A stretch of DNA of 64,000 nt, from contig NZ_JAQLOI010000001.1 of assembly GCF_028204155.1 (NCBI RefSeq), positions 124,001 to 188,000 on the forward strand, given 5' to 3'. Made by a program: the position numbers and the translations under genes. The stretch is from Vibrio algarum. GTDB taxonomy: Bacteria; Pseudomonadota; Gammaproteobacteria; Enterobacterales; Vibrionaceae. Each line of letters begins with the position of its first letter. Position 1 is the first letter of the stretch. The notes beneath the pieces were generated by a model that was given only the letters and a program-made list of their open reading frames with translations, did no database searches and was not told where the DNA came from. Positions 27,527 through 38,062 of the stretch are shown here, piece after piece.

Positions 27527-28732
27527 TTAAACGATTGAAGCGATAGCTTTATCTAGCTTAGCTAACCCTTCTTCAATATCTTTTTTATCGATGACAAGCG
27601 AAGGGGTAAAACGAACCACGCTTGCGCCAGCCACTAGAAGCATTAAACCTTCTTTACCTGCTGCAACCAGCACATCACGCGCTCGACCTTGCCACTCATC
27701 ATTTAGCGCAGCACCGATAAGTAAGCCTTGACCTCTAATTTCAGAGAAAATATTGTATTTCTCATTAATTTTTTCCAGGCCATCACGGAATAGAGCTTCT
27801 CTTTCTTTCACTCCAGCAAGTGTTTCAGGCAAACTAACGACATTAACGACCGCTTCTGCTACTGCGCAAGCAAGTGGGTTACCACCATAAGTAGAGCCAT
27901 GTGTACCAACTTTTAGGAAAGGGGCATATTCATCAGTGGTTAACATCGCTCCAATTGGAATACCGCCACCTAATGATTTTGCAGTACTTAAGATATCAGG
28001 CGTTACTCCTAATCCTTCATAAGCATAAAAGGTACCTGTACGACCGTTACCAGTTTGAACTTCATCGTAAATTAGCAGAGCATTGTGCTTATCACACAAT
28101 TCACGAACAGTTTGTGCAAACTCTTTGCTAGAGGAAACAATACCACCCTCACCTTGAAGCGGCTCCATCATTACTGCGCAGGTTTTATCCGATATTTTGG
28201 CTTTAAATGCTTCAATATCGTTGTAATCAAGATGAGTAACATTACCCGGTTTAGGACCAAACCCATCGGAGTAAGCTTCTTGCCCACCCACTGTAACGGT
28301 GAAGAAAGTTCGACCGTGAAAACCTTGTTTAAAGGCAATAATCTCTGATTTATCATCGCCGTATTTTTCAGCAGCAACGCGTCGAGCAAGCTTAAGAGCA
28401 GCTTCGTTCGCTTCTGCACCAGAGTTGGCAAAAAATACTTTGTCTGCAAATGAGATCTCAGTGAGTTTCTTTGCAAGTCGTAACGCTGGCTCATTCGTCA
28501 TAACATTACTTAAGTGCCAGATCTTATTTGCTTGCTCTGTGATTGCCTTTACCATAACCGGATGACAGTGGCCCAAACAGCTCACAGCAATACCACCCGC
28601 GAAATCGATATACTCATTGCCTTGTTGATCCCACACACGAGAACCAATACCTTTTACAGGAATCATTTCCATTGGGTTGTAACAAGGTACCATCACGTCA
28701 TTGAACCAATTACGTTCGACTTTACTATCCAT
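27527..28732 (-). CDS. argD: Acetylornithine/succinylornithine aminotransferase
   Basis: This PLP-dependent class III aminotransferase of 401 residues acts on N-acetylornithine in arginine synthesis and on N-succinylornithine in arginine breakdown. The PLP Lys lies in STAKSLGGGIPIGA near 251-264, with FANSGAEANEAALKLAR near 102-118 and YDEVQTGNGRTG near 222-233. As first gene before astA and astD it probably serves both ArgD and AstC roles, as reported for Vibrio and Pseudomonas relatives. Which pathway dominates cannot be told from sequence. Confidence 0.93.
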   Translation of the reverse strand: MDSKVERNWFNDVMVPCYNPMEMIPVKGIGSRVWDQQGNEYIDFAGGIAVSCLGHCHPVMVKAITEQANKIWHLSNVMTNEPALRLAKKLTEISFADKVFFANSGAEANEAALKLARRVAAEKYGDDKSEIIAFKQGFHGRTFFTVTVGGQEAYSDGFGPKPGNVTHLDYNDIEAFKAKISDKTCAVMMEPLQGEGGIVSSSKEFAQTVRELCDKHNALLIYDEVQTGNGRTGTFYAYEGLGVTPDILSTAKSLGGGIPIGAMLTTDEYAPFLKVGTHGSTYGGNPLACAVAEAVVNVVSLPETLAGVKEREALFRDGLEKINEKYNIFSEIRGQGLLIGAALNDEWQGRARDVLVAAGKEGLMLLVAGASVVRFTPSLVIDKKDIEEGLAKLDKAIASIV

Positions 28733-29105
28733 TACTTAACTCTCCATTTCCCCGCAGTCGGCCATTTTTAATTTTACAAATGAATTAGCCAGCTGGTGAT
28801 TTATTCTACTCTTGCATTGTATTAACAATTTATTAACTATTTCAATAGCTATAAATGCTTATTTAACAAATACTGTTCAGCAAGAAAGGCTCATTATTGA
28901 CGATTTATTCATTATTTAGTCACTGTTATAAATAAATTTTCCCAAAAATTTGCTGCAATAATTACTTTTTACAGCAATTTCATACAGTTTAAGCACAGCA
29001 GTGTATTAAACTGCGCATAAATTTTCATATCTGAGAATATTCATTCTAGAGAAAAAAATGTTAAGAAAAGAGATCTTTAGCGAGATAGGGGAAGTAAATA
29101 TGGCC
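28733..29105. other. Upstream region of the argD-ast operon
   Basis: 373 bases with no supported ORF, very AT-rich. It should carry the argD promoter. A 14-base palindrome TAAATGCTTATTTA at 28852-28865 resembles an ARG box (TGAAT-N4-ATTCA) with one mismatch in each arm, so it is only a weak candidate for ArgR. The pabA gene ends on the far side. Confidence 0.4.
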
Positions 29106-29684
29106 CTAACGACGTAGGAAATTAGCTAGAAGGTCATGACCTTGATCTGTTTTGATTGACTCAGGATGAAATTGAACTGCATCTATCGGTAACGTTATAT
29201 GTTGAAAACCCATAATTTCATCAATTGAGCCGTCCTGTTTTTCAGTCCACGCTGTAATCTCAAAACAATCAGCCAGTGATTGTTGATCCACAATCAGAGA
29301 GTGATAGCGAGTTACCGTTAACGGATCATTTAGCTGTCTAAATACTCCTTTGTTGTTATGTCGAATTTTAGACGTTTTTCCGTGCATCACTTTTTTAGCG
29401 CGAATGACATTCGCACCAAACGCTTGCGCTATAGCTTGATGCCCCAGACAAACACCAAAAATAGGTAACTTACCCGCAAAATACTTTATCGCCTCTAATG
29501 AAATACCTGCGTCACTCGGAGTGCATGGACCAGGGGAAATCACAAGGTGAGTAGGATTAAGCGCTTCGATACCTTGAATATCAATTTCGTCATTTCTTAT
29601 CACTTTTACATCAGCACCAAGCTCGCAGAAATACTGAAACAAGTTATAAGTAAATGAATCGTAATTATCAATGATAAGTAACAT
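29106..29684 (-). CDS. pabA: PabA, aminodeoxychorismate synthase glutaminase subunit
   Basis: PabA supplies ammonia from glutamine to PabB for 4-aminobenzoate and folate synthesis. The class I glutamine amidotransferase of 192 residues shows NYDSFTYNL near 6-14, the oxyanion region ISPGPCTPSDAG, the nucleophile Cys in FGVCLGHQAIAQ near 75-86, and the catalytic His/Glu in QFHPESI near 169-175. TrpG is a near relative; the location beside argD, as in V. cholerae, favours PabA. Confidence 0.93.
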   Translation of the reverse strand: MLLIIDNYDSFTYNLFQYFCELGADVKVIRNDEIDIQGIEALNPTHLVISPGPCTPSDAGISLEAIKYFAGKLPIFGVCLGHQAIAQAFGANVIRAKKVMHGKTSKIRHNNKGVFRQLNDPLTVTRYHSLIVDQQSLADCFEITAWTEKQDGSIDEIMGFQHITLPIDAVQFHPESIKTDQGHDLLANFLRR

Positions 29685-29809
29685 AAGGGTCTTTAGGCTA
29701 TTTTACTAAGGCGGTATTGTGCTACAGGGAAAATGAATGGCAAGAAAAAACTAACAAAAAGAAGGCCAGCATTCATTTGCTGGCCTTTGCTAACCTATAA
29801 TCAAATGGA

Positions 29810-32442
29810 TTATTTTTTAACATGCTCACGAGATCGAACAAAACCAAAACCAGCTAAACCAATAAGAAGAGCGGCGCCTACACTGCCCCCTTTCATATCT
29901 AGTTCTAGTACTGCAGGATCATGATCCGATGAACGATAATGGTCGGCATACTTCGGCAAATCGCCAGTATATTTAGAGCTATACTCAAAGAGAGTCGATT
30001 CTCCACCATTAATGTGCCAATCGACAGCATCAACCACTTTGTTTTCTAGTGAATCACTAACCAAAATATGATCCAAAGAGCCAACTTCATCATTATATGA
30101 ATAACTCCATGCTTCAGGGTGGAATAGAGATACGGCATTAACATAGCCATAGCTCTTATTTACTACGCCACCTTGGTCGCCATACTGCTCTGCACCTTCT
30201 ATATACGTGTTTCTTGCTGCACGAATATCACGGCCTAGAGTCAACGAATCAAACTCGGTCAATACCAGCATTGGGTCTTCTTTCGCGTAAGAATTCATAT
30301 CACCTAGAATGACTTTGTGCCCATCAATTTTTTCTAGCGCATCACCTAAAGCAACGGCTGCGGCTACACGAAACTGCTCACATGATCCTTGAAGATCAGC
30401 GTCTTTACCACCTTGCCCACCATCTTCAATTGCTGCTGCATCTTCCCAGCATTTAGAACCTTTAGATTTAAAGTGATTAATCGCTACTGTAATCTTATTG
30501 TTACCGTGTTTGCCTTTCATCCCTTTCACTTTGAACGTTGGCGCTAACGAATCACGCTGATAGTTCTTTCCATCCTCTATCACTTTATCGTCGGAGTCTC
30601 TTACTTCAGGCGCTTGCTGTGAAGGCATAGGAATAACTCGCGATTCCACTAGTTTCACCGCTTTCGGTCGATAGATGACACCCACAGCTATCGAGTCGGT
30701 TCCTACGGAATCATTCGCATCTAAAACGCCGTCAGTATTTGAATCATAAGATACAAACGCATACTGATTTTTCCTTTTAGCTATGTGACTGTTCACCTGA
30801 TCAAGCAGTTGCTTGATTGCTGACTTTTCACCAAAACCGTTGTTTTCAATTTCCATCAGACCAATAATATCGGCATCGAGTCGAAGGATCGCCTGGACGA
30901 TTTTTTCCTGTTGCAACTCAAAATCTTCTTGCGTTGTTGCACCACGATTGCTCCCAAACTGATTGCTGTCCCCCCGAAAGGTGAATTGAAATAGTTTAAA
31001 ACGTTAAAGGTTGCGATACGAAGATCGCCTTCATACAGTTCTGGCTCGTCTGTCCGAGCAGATAAATGGATAAAGTTTTCAGCCGTAACGGTATTGGTCA
31101 CAATCATACGATAGTCACCGTATGTGTAAGCAAGCACACCCTCTAAACCATCTACTCTGTCATTTATTCGAATATAATCTTCCGTAGACCCATCTGAATC
31201 GGCGTCTGTTCTGCCAAAATCAGGATAATATGGCACCACACCATCGTCCGCTTTTTCATCTGAGTCGATAAATAAACGATGAATCGCATTCTGCTTAGAT
31301 TGATTATCGGCTTCTTCAGAGCCTGCTACAAATAGTTGGTTAGGCTGCATATTAGGACGGCCTTGGGCGAGAACCATGTTATTTCTGCGTGAACCATAAT
31401 CATAACCAAAAGTTCTTGTTACGCGCATATCTAAATCTGAATCAGTTTTCACTAACATCCCTTCGTAACGTTCAAGGGTTTGTTCAAAGTCCCGATCCGT
31501 GCTGCGCATTTTTATTGCTGTCGCTTGAGGGATATCTTGTTCTGCAAGCTTAACCCAATCGTTTTTATCTATAGAAAGCTGTGTATTTGAGTAATACTCT
31601 TTTACTTTGCCGTAAGCACAAACAACATCTCCGGCAGCGACTTCCGTTGAATCACTATTAGTGAATATGAATAGCCCTTCCGAGGTCTTAGGATCCGCGT
31701 CTGCATTCAATGACTGTAAGAAAAAACCTTTTGTAATAGAGCGAGTGACGGCGGTTACAACACCCTTAACATAGTAATTTTCAGTACTACTATAAGATCC
31801 CTCTTCAAGTAGTGGCGAAGTATCACCATCCCCTTGAACATCAGATATTGACGTAAATTCTGGTTCTAGCCCATCCACTTTACAATCAAATGCCACTGGC
31901 ATTTGTAATTCTTCTAGAGAACCTAGATTGGTGATGTCATCTTTATCTAAGGGCTCCCAATCACCAGATGCGTAGCTCGTTGAAGGGTTATAAGAAGAAG
32001 ATTTTCTTACTAATGTTACATCTTTCCCCCAATTTGCGCCTCCCATAAGGCCAACCACATCATGTACGCTGCGATCGGCCGCATTGAGTATCGCAATAGG
32101 GTCATTACCATTGTGATTAATAACCGCGTTATCTGTAAAATCAGTTACCGCCTGGATTTTGTCGTTTGCACGAGAATTTGAAAACACCACCACATCATTT
32201 GCAGCAATGGTGACATCATCTAAAGCATATTCTTTAGTCCACTCCCCGCCCCCGTTACTAGAAATGGCGAGAATATACCCTTCTAACGTCACCGAGTCTG
32301 ATCCGGTATTCGCGATTTCAATCGCTTTGTTATAGCTTCCACCCTCGACATACTGAGAGATAAAAACCTCTGCTGATGCTGAATATGAAATTGCACATAC
32401 GACTGTAGCTAAAACACTCTTTTTAAAAAAGTTATTGTCCAT
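29810..32442 (-). CDS. xds: Xds-like extracellular nuclease with GlyGly-CTERM tail (one-base frameshift)
   Basis: A secreted nuclease of about 877 residues is split by one missing base in the C6 run at 30970-30975 (G6 in the coding strand). Domain order: signal peptide (about 1-24), lamin-tail domain (about 25-150), OB-fold nuclease-associated domain (about 180-450), and endonuclease/exonuclease/phosphatase domain (from RIATFNVLNYF, with GLMEIENNGF, AINHFKSKGSKC, LGDMNSY and SSDHDPAVL as catalytic elements). The C-terminus has GGSVGAALLIGLAGFGFVR plus basic residues, a GlyGly-CTERM signal for rhombosortase and type II secretion. In V. cholerae Xds degrades extracellular DNA, and its gene lies near pabA as here. 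Confidence 0.9.
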
Positions 32443-32843
32443 AATTCACCTCTTAGCTTCCCTTGCAACGATCTGCTCACTGAAAAGCTAATTTTCTTTT
32501 ATTGTTGTTTTAATTCGTACGACTCGATCGAATTACTAATATTTATGATGTAAACCAATCCTAAATTTACATCGCGAATACTAGAGCAAAGTTCAACAGG
32601 GTAATGTGAATGTAATGCTTTACTTTTTTGACAATTCCAAATTTGGAACGAATTTCATTATATTTGAGAAAGCAATCGATAACTTTTTTATAACAATTGA
32701 GGCTATTATCAATATTGAGAATAACAATTGGGTTGCCCAATATGATGAGGCTGTGAATAGTAAGTTCTTTAGATACGAAAAAGTCACCATTTAAAGGTGA
32801 CTTTTTGTTTACGAAATGAAGGAGTAAATTAAACGACTATTAC
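32443..32843. other. Spacer between xds and trpS
   Basis: This 401-base AT-rich stretch holds the xds promoter region on the minus strand and the trpS terminator at 32778-32806. A 62-codon plus-strand frame inside it has no ribosome-binding site or recognisable similarity, and I do not call it. Confidence 0.5.
32778..32806 (-). terminator. Rho-independent terminator after trpS
   Basis: GTCACC and GGTGAC form a 6-bp stem extended by A5/T5 flanks around a 7-base loop. On the minus strand it lies 38 bases past the trpS stop and ends in a U-run, so it fits termination of the trpS transcript. Confidence 0.88.
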
Positions 32844-33848
32844 CTAGGGACGAGTAACAAAGCCTACTGCTTCATATACTTTTTTCAGTGTTATTGCTGC
32901 GCGTTCAGATGCTTTATCTGCGCCCATCTTCATAACAGAATCTAGGTAAGCTCGATCGTTTCGAATACGCTTGTATTCGCTTTGTACTGGCTCAAGCATA
33001 GAGACAACCGCCTCAGCTACGTCACCTTTTAAATGGCCGTACATTTTCCCTTCATAATCAGCCTCAATCTCCGCAAAAGTTTTCCCTGTCGCAGCAGACA
33101 TCAGCCCCATAAGGTTGGCAATACCCGGCTTGTTTTCGATATCAAACGCAACACGCGGTGGATCTTCAGGGTCGGTTACCGCACTTTTAATCTTTTTAGT
33201 AATCGATTTAGGGTCCTCAAGAAGAGTAATCACGTTTTTACGATTGTCATCTGACTTCGACATTTTTTTAGTCGCGTCTTGAAGGCTCATGACGCGCGAA
33301 CCAACCGTCGGGATATAAGGTTCTGGTACAACAAAAGTTTCACCATAGATATTATTAAAGCGGTTGGCGATATCGCGAGCTAGCTCTAAATGCTGCTTTT
33401 GATCACTGCCTACAGGTACTTGCTCTGCCTGGTACACCAAAATATCTGCCGCCATTAATACTGGGTAATCGTAAAGACCAACGTTGATGTCATTCGCATA
33501 ACGCTTTGATTTATCTTTAAACTGAGTCATGCGATTCAACTCGCCCATTTGAGTGTAACAGTTAAGAATCCAACCTAACTGCGCATGCTCTGGTACATGG
33601 GATTGAACAAACAGGGTACTCTTTTCTGGTGTCACACCGACAGCAAGACAAATCGACAATGCATCTAATGTGGCTTCATAAAGCTTTTTCGCCTCTTGGC
33701 GAACCGTAATTGCATGCAAATCAACAACACAATATTGGCAATCATAATCGTCTTGCATCTGTTGCCACTGACGTAGAGCACCTAAGTAATTTCCAATACT
33801 TAGTTCACCTGATGGCTGAACACCACTTAATACGATAGGTTTGCTCAT
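32844..33848 (-). CDS. trpS: TrpS, tryptophanyl-tRNA synthetase
   Basis: TrpS charges tRNA-Trp. The class I synthetase of 334 residues has the HIGH-equivalent SGELSIGNYLGAL near 13-25 and the KMSKS motif KKMSKSDDN near 194-202. The Trp-binding VGSDQKQHLELARD segment is near 143-156. It is the distal gene of the dam-rpe-gph-trpS run and ends in its own terminator. Confidence 0.97.
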   Translation of the reverse strand: MSKPIVLSGVQPSGELSIGNYLGALRQWQQMQDDYDCQYCVVDLHAITVRQEAKKLYEATLDALSICLAVGVTPEKSTLFVQSHVPEHAQLGWILNCYTQMGELNRMTQFKDKSKRYANDINVGLYDYPVLMAADILVYQAEQVPVGSDQKQHLELARDIANRFNNIYGETFVVPEPYIPTVGSRVMSLQDATKKMSKSDDNRKNVITLLEDPKSITKKIKSAVTDPEDPPRVAFDIENKPGIANLMGLMSAATGKTFAEIEADYEGKMYGHLKGDVAEAVVSMLEPVQSEYKRIRNDRAYLDSVMKMGADKASERAAITLKKVYEAVGFVTRP

Positions 33849-34021
33849 TCTATGATTTCCTTTACTTACTTATGATCGATAATGAATAGCTTTGAATTTT
33901 AGCTAACTACATTGATATTTATGGATGATAACTTTGATATCCAAAAATTATTATACCCAAGTACCTTGCGGTGACTTGGGTATAATCCAGTGTACTCATT
34001 GATGAGTATATTTCCAGAGTT

Positions 34022-34708
34022 TTACGCCAGCTCTGGTAAGATTTCTAATAAATCTGAAAGTTGATCAGCGACAACGTCAGGGTTAGAGTCCGAGATAGAT
34101 TCACCATGGTTATATCCATACGTTAAACCAAACGAAAAACAGCCCGCATTTTTTGCAGCTAAGATGTCATTTTTCGAGTCCCCAACCATCAACATTTGAT
34201 CTGCTGAAAATCCGTGCTTTTCGAGTAGCCAATTTAACGCAATAGGATCTGGCTTACGTTTTGGAAAATCTTCGCCACCAATAATATCGGTAAAGAAAGA
34301 AGTAATCCCATGTTGTTCCATGATTTCAGGTACAAATTTCGAAGGTTTATTCGTCACCAATGACATTGTATAACCACGTTTTTGCAACTGACGTAATGTG
34401 TCGATAACGGTAGGATACAGATGACTTAATTTGTGGCCGCTCTCGCTATAAAAGCGATCAAACATTTCTCGTGCTTTTTTTATCTCATCTGAGCTTAGGT
34501 TTTCATCAACATGGATACTTCGGCTAAGACCTCTAGCAATAAGAACATCTGCGCCATTTCCAACCCAATCGCGCACCTGTATTTCTTCTATCGGGTCATA
34601 ACCCAGTGCTTGTACTGTTTGATCTACTGCTACGGCTAAATCTGGCACACTATCAAGTAGTGTTCCATCTAAATCAAAAGCGATAAATTTTACTTTTTCA
34701 AATGACAT
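34022..34708 (-). CDS. gph: Gph, phosphoglycolate phosphatase
   Basis: Gph removes phosphate from 2-phosphoglycolate, which arises from DNA 3'-end repair. The HAD-family protein of 228 residues has motif I DLDGTLLDS near 11-19, motif II SLVTNKPSKF near 118-127, motif III Lys near 152 (RKPDP), and motif IV GDSKND near 176-181. The ATG at 34708 follows GGAGA by 5 bases; an upstream ATG at 34732 lacks a good site. Confidence 0.95.
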   Translation of the reverse strand: MSFEKVKFIAFDLDGTLLDSVPDLAVAVDQTVQALGYDPIEEIQVRDWVGNGADVLIARGLSRSIHVDENLSSDEIKKAREMFDRFYSESGHKLSHLYPTVIDTLRQLQKRGYTMSLVTNKPSKFVPEIMEQHGITSFFTDIIGGEDFPKRKPDPIALNWLLEKHGFSADQMLMVGDSKNDILAAKNAGCFSFGLTYGYNHGESISDSNPDVVADQLSDLLEILPELA

Positions 34709-34777
34709 TTTATTCTCCATAACGAGAGTCATAAATTTTATTACATTAGCCCGAATTACACGTCATTGTTAACTACA

Positions 34778-34840
34778 CGTCATTCCCATGAAAATGGGAA
34801 TCTCATTGTAATAGATCCCCTACCTTCGTTGGGATGACGA
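34778..34840. repeat. REP-like composite palindromic element
   Basis: CGTCATTCCCATGAAAATGGGAATCT (5' hairpin with 7-bp arms ATTCCCAT/ATGGGAAT) is followed by GATCCCCTACCTTCGTTGGGATGACGA. The ends CGTCATTCC and GGGATGACG are near-inverted repeats. A second full copy lies at 51768-51830 and a half copy at 23648-23667. It occupies the gph-rpe spacer of a transcribed operon. Confidence 0.75.
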
Positions 34841-34857
34841 ATTTCTAGTTATTTATA

Positions 34858-35532
34858 CTAGCTATTTACTTTCGCTAACTCTGCACGCATTTCATCGATT
34901 ACAGCTTTATAGTCTGGTTGATTAAAGATCGCAGAACCAGCTACAAACATATCCGCTCCGGCTTCCGCTATTTCACGAATATTATCAACCTTAACACCAC
35001 CATCTATTTCCAACCGAATATCGCGACCAGACGCTTCTATGCGCTGACGAATATCGCGAAGTTTGTCTAAAGAACTAGGAATAAATGATTGACCACCAAA
35101 GCCTGGGTTAACAGACATAAGAAGGATCATATCCACTTTATCCATTAGATAATCTAGGTAGTGAAGTGGTGTCGCAGGGTTAAAGACTACGCCAGCTTGG
35201 CAGCCACACTCTTTGATTAACTGAATACTTCTGTCTAAGTGGTCGGTCGCTTCTGCGTGGATAGTTATCATGGTAGCACCTGCTTTAGCAAAGTCAGGAA
35301 TGATTCTATCGACGGGCTTAACCATTAAGTGCACATCTATTGGCGCTGTAATTCCGTAGTCACGAAGCGCTTTACAGATAGGAGCACCGAAAGTGAGGTT
35401 TGGTACGAAATGATTATCCATAACGTCAAAGTGAACAACATCAGCTCCCGCTGCGAGTACTTTTTCGACATCTTCACCTAATCGGGCAAAATCTGCGGAT
35501 AATATTGAAGGCGCAATAAGAAAATCTTTCAT
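34858..35532 (-). CDS. rpe: Rpe, ribulose-phosphate 3-epimerase
   Basis: Rpe interconverts ribulose-5-phosphate and xylulose-5-phosphate in the pentose phosphate pathway. The TIM-barrel protein of 224 residues has IAPSILSADF near 6-15, VHFDVMDNHFVPN near 33-45 (metal ligands), SVNPGFGGQSF near 141-151 and EIDGGV near 173-178. Position between dam and gph is the normal one. Confidence 0.98.
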   Translation of the reverse strand: MKDFLIAPSILSADFARLGEDVEKVLAAGADVVHFDVMDNHFVPNLTFGAPICKALRDYGITAPIDVHLMVKPVDRIIPDFAKAGATMITIHAEATDHLDRSIQLIKECGCQAGVVFNPATPLHYLDYLMDKVDMILLMSVNPGFGGQSFIPSSLDKLRDIRQRIEASGRDIRLEIDGGVKVDNIREIAEAGADMFVAGSAIFNQPDYKAVIDEMRAELAKVNS

Positions 35533-35622
35533 GCTTAGTCTCTTTATAGAATTGGGTGAAATGTGGTCGCAATTCTACCTAAGGAAACCGGGAGATCATA
35601 GTGCTATGTGGTCGGATTCAGC

Positions 35623-36479
35623 TTAGACAAGACTCTTTTTAATCCTGTCATCTGAGTTTTCTTCTGCAGGTTTAAATAGCGCAAAGAGTTCATCCACTTT
35701 ATTTCGGCCAGCACCGTTTCTGCTGATAGTCCGTTTTACCTGAATGGTATCTAATTCCGCGCCTTTATATAAACGGCGAGTATGCGCTGTATCATGATTC
35801 GATATAAGGACAGGAATACCACGCTTTTTAGCTGTACGTTCTGAGATTTCAGCAAGGTTGGCTTGATCGTCTAACGTAAATCCATTACCCGCGTATGACG
35901 TGAAATTTGCTGTATTTGATAACGGTGCATAAGGGGGATCACAATAAATCACACTGCCCTTTCGCGCACGCGAAAAGGTATCGGTATAACTTTCACACAC
36001 GAATGTCGCTTTTTTCGCCTTTTCAGCAAAGAAAATCAACTCTTTCTCGGGGAAGTATGGCTTTTTATAAGAGCCAAACGGAACATTAAACCCCCTTTTT
36101 TGTTATAGCGGCACAGCCCGTTGAAGCCAAATCGATTCATATATAAAAAGGCGGTAGATCTAAACCAGACATCATCCGTTGCATTAAATTGCATTCGGAT
36201 ATCTAGATAAAACTCTTTTTTATTACTTTCAGGCTTAAAAAGTCGTCTTGATTCTTCGATATATTTTTCAGGGTCTGTTTTTAGCAGGTTATAGATATTA
36301 ATCAGATCCTGATTAATATCTGCGAGTAGATACTCTTCATAATCGGTATTCAAAAAAACAGAACCTGCACCAACAAATGGTTCAATTAGTTTTTTTGCTG
36401 GCGGCAGGTGGCTTTGTATTTTTTCTACAAGTCCATATTTTCCACCAGCCCACTTAAGAAAGGCACGTTGCTTCTTCAT
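35623..36479 (-). CDS. dam: Dam, DNA adenine methylase (one-base frameshift)
   Basis: Dam methylates adenine in GATC and directs mismatch repair strand choice. It is broken: the first part (36479 down to about 36100) carries the SAM-binding FLKWAGGKYGLVEKI and EPFVGAGSVF motifs, and the second part (to 35623) carries the catalytic DPPY in YCDPPYAPLS. One extra base in the run A3-C5-T6 at 36088-36101 gives RYNKKGGFNVPFGSYKKPYF and a normal 285-residue enzyme. MutL and Dam both appear in the window, so the strain is presumably Dam-proficient. Confidence 0.94.
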
Positions 36480-36542
36480 TTACCGCTTAAACCACCCACT
36501 ATTTTACGAGGTTGCGGACTGTAACACATTTTCAGCCAAGCG

Positions 36543-38018
36543 TTAATTTGCACGCTCAATTTCCCTGTGTACTTGAAGCATGGATTTAGCCCATGGTTCT
36601 AAGTCTTGCACTGCTTGAGGTAACTCAGCTCTTGCATTACGAGCTTCTTGAATAGTGGTAAAGTCTTTATAAGTCACTATAAACCACTGGGTATTACCTC
36701 GGTTTGTTGGGTAAATTCTGACGTCTTTGTCTATACCATATTTAACAATAAAGTTTTGTGTCTCACTCAAAGACTGAAGAGCAGCTATTTGCAATGTATA
36801 GTTTCGATCAGAGACAGCCATTAGCTCTTGCTTAGAGAATGAGAAAGTGATCAGCGGGGGTGCACCTTCATCTCGTTCAAATTCAGTTTCGGCAACTGGA
36901 GGTGCTTGCTCCAATTGAGCTTTAAGAACAGCGTCATCAATAATTTGAGAGTTTGATGTATCACCTTCTAATAAAGCATCAACGACGACCGAAGGCACGA
37001 CTACTCGCTGACCATCATCAGATTGACCTACGGTTGCTGAGCTATTAGTAATGGCTGGAGGCAAAGAGGATGAATCATCAACCGCACCAGTTTCATCGAC
37101 CATACCCTGATCAATATTGTCACCATTGACAGACACAGTGGAACGACCATCTTCGTCAGTGTTGATCGTTGGTATAACCGTCTGCTCCACCGGTTGACCA
37201 TCTATATTGGTCGACTCTTCTATTGTTGGCCCAGACTGGCTAAAGAACCAAAAATAACCGCTAAGAATAAGCAGCAGTAAAATGAGCACCAAAGCCGCTA
37301 TTTTCATTGGAGAACCAATAATTGAGCGAATGATTATTCGTTTTTCCACTTTACTCTCCCCTAAAGCCATTAAAGAACCAGGTAGCGGCGGCGTTTTCTT
37401 AACTTTGTTGCGGACCTTTCTTTTTTCGTCTTCTCCCGGCACATATTTTAATACCAAGAGTTCAATAAACATTTCAACTTCTTTATCTGATAACGGCTCA
37501 ACCTCTAAAGAGAGAGGCTTCGTCTCTTGCCCATAGCTCAGACGAGATAATACGTTATCCAATCCATTACCTGCAGTAAACAGTACTACATTAATACTCC
37601 ATTGCGGATTCACTTGAGCCTGTAATACGAGCGTCCATAATTCCGCTAACAATGCCTCACTAAGTAATTGAGCGTCATCGATAACAATAACAACATCACA
37701 CGGATTGTCTTCAATCATTCGACTGAAACTATCGGCAATTGAGTCGTTCTCATTAAATAATGGATTCGGAACGATCTGATTTAGCAGTATGGTTCTCTTT
37801 TGGGCGTCAGTCTGATTAGCATGACACATTACGAGGGATTGATTTTTATCTTGAGCCCACGCCTCTAAATAGCGTTGCGCTATCCAAGACTTACCGGAGT
37901 TTTTATCTCCGGTAATATTGGTTAAGTTGGAACCAAATCGCGTTAGTAGTCGTAAACGATCTAGCAATTCAATTTGCGACTCTAAATCTAAAACACGCAA
38001 CTCATGGGCCAAACTCAT
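36543..38018 (-). CDS. damX: DamX-like cell-division SPOR-domain protein
   Basis: DamX is a bitopic inner-membrane protein that accumulates at the septum through its SPOR domain. The 491-residue protein starts with an ATPase-like AAA region (P-loop GDKNSGKSW near 37-45; VIVIDDAQLL near 129-138). It then has one transmembrane helix (about 234-252), an acidic low-complexity linker, and a SPOR domain (about 410-480, YTLQIAALQSLSE). It lies between aroB and dam, as in E. coli. Confidence 0.93.
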   Translation of the reverse strand: MSLAHELRVLDLESQIELLDRLRLLTRFGSNLTNITGDKNSGKSWIAQRYLEAWAQDKNQSLVMCHANQTDAQKRTILLNQIVPNPLFNENDSIADSFSRMIEDNPCDVVIVIDDAQLLSEALLAELWTLVLQAQVNPQWSINVVLFTAGNGLDNVLSRLSYGQETKPLSLEVEPLSDKEVEMFIELLVLKYVPGEDEKRKVRNKVKKTPPLPGSLMALGESKVEKRIIIRSIIGSPMKIAALVLILLLLILSGYFWFFSQSGPTIEESTNIDGQPVEQTVIPTINTDEDGRSTVSVNGDNIDQGMVDETGAVDDSSSLPPAITNSSATVGQSDDGQRVVVPSVVVDALLEGDTSNSQIIDDAVLKAQLEQAPPVAETEFERDEGAPPLITFSFSKQELMAVSDRNYTLQIAALQSLSETQNFIVKYGIDKDVRIYPTNRGNTQWFIVTYKDFTTIQEARNARAELPQAVQDLEPWAKSMLQVHREIERAN

Positions 38019-38062
38019 TCAAGCTATCCTATTAAATTCAAGTTAATGAACTAGGTAATTAA

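Noticed and set aside
32606..32794. 62-codon plus-strand ORF in the xds-trpS spacer
   Set aside because: No ribosome-binding site, AT-driven composition, and its end overlaps the trpS terminator.
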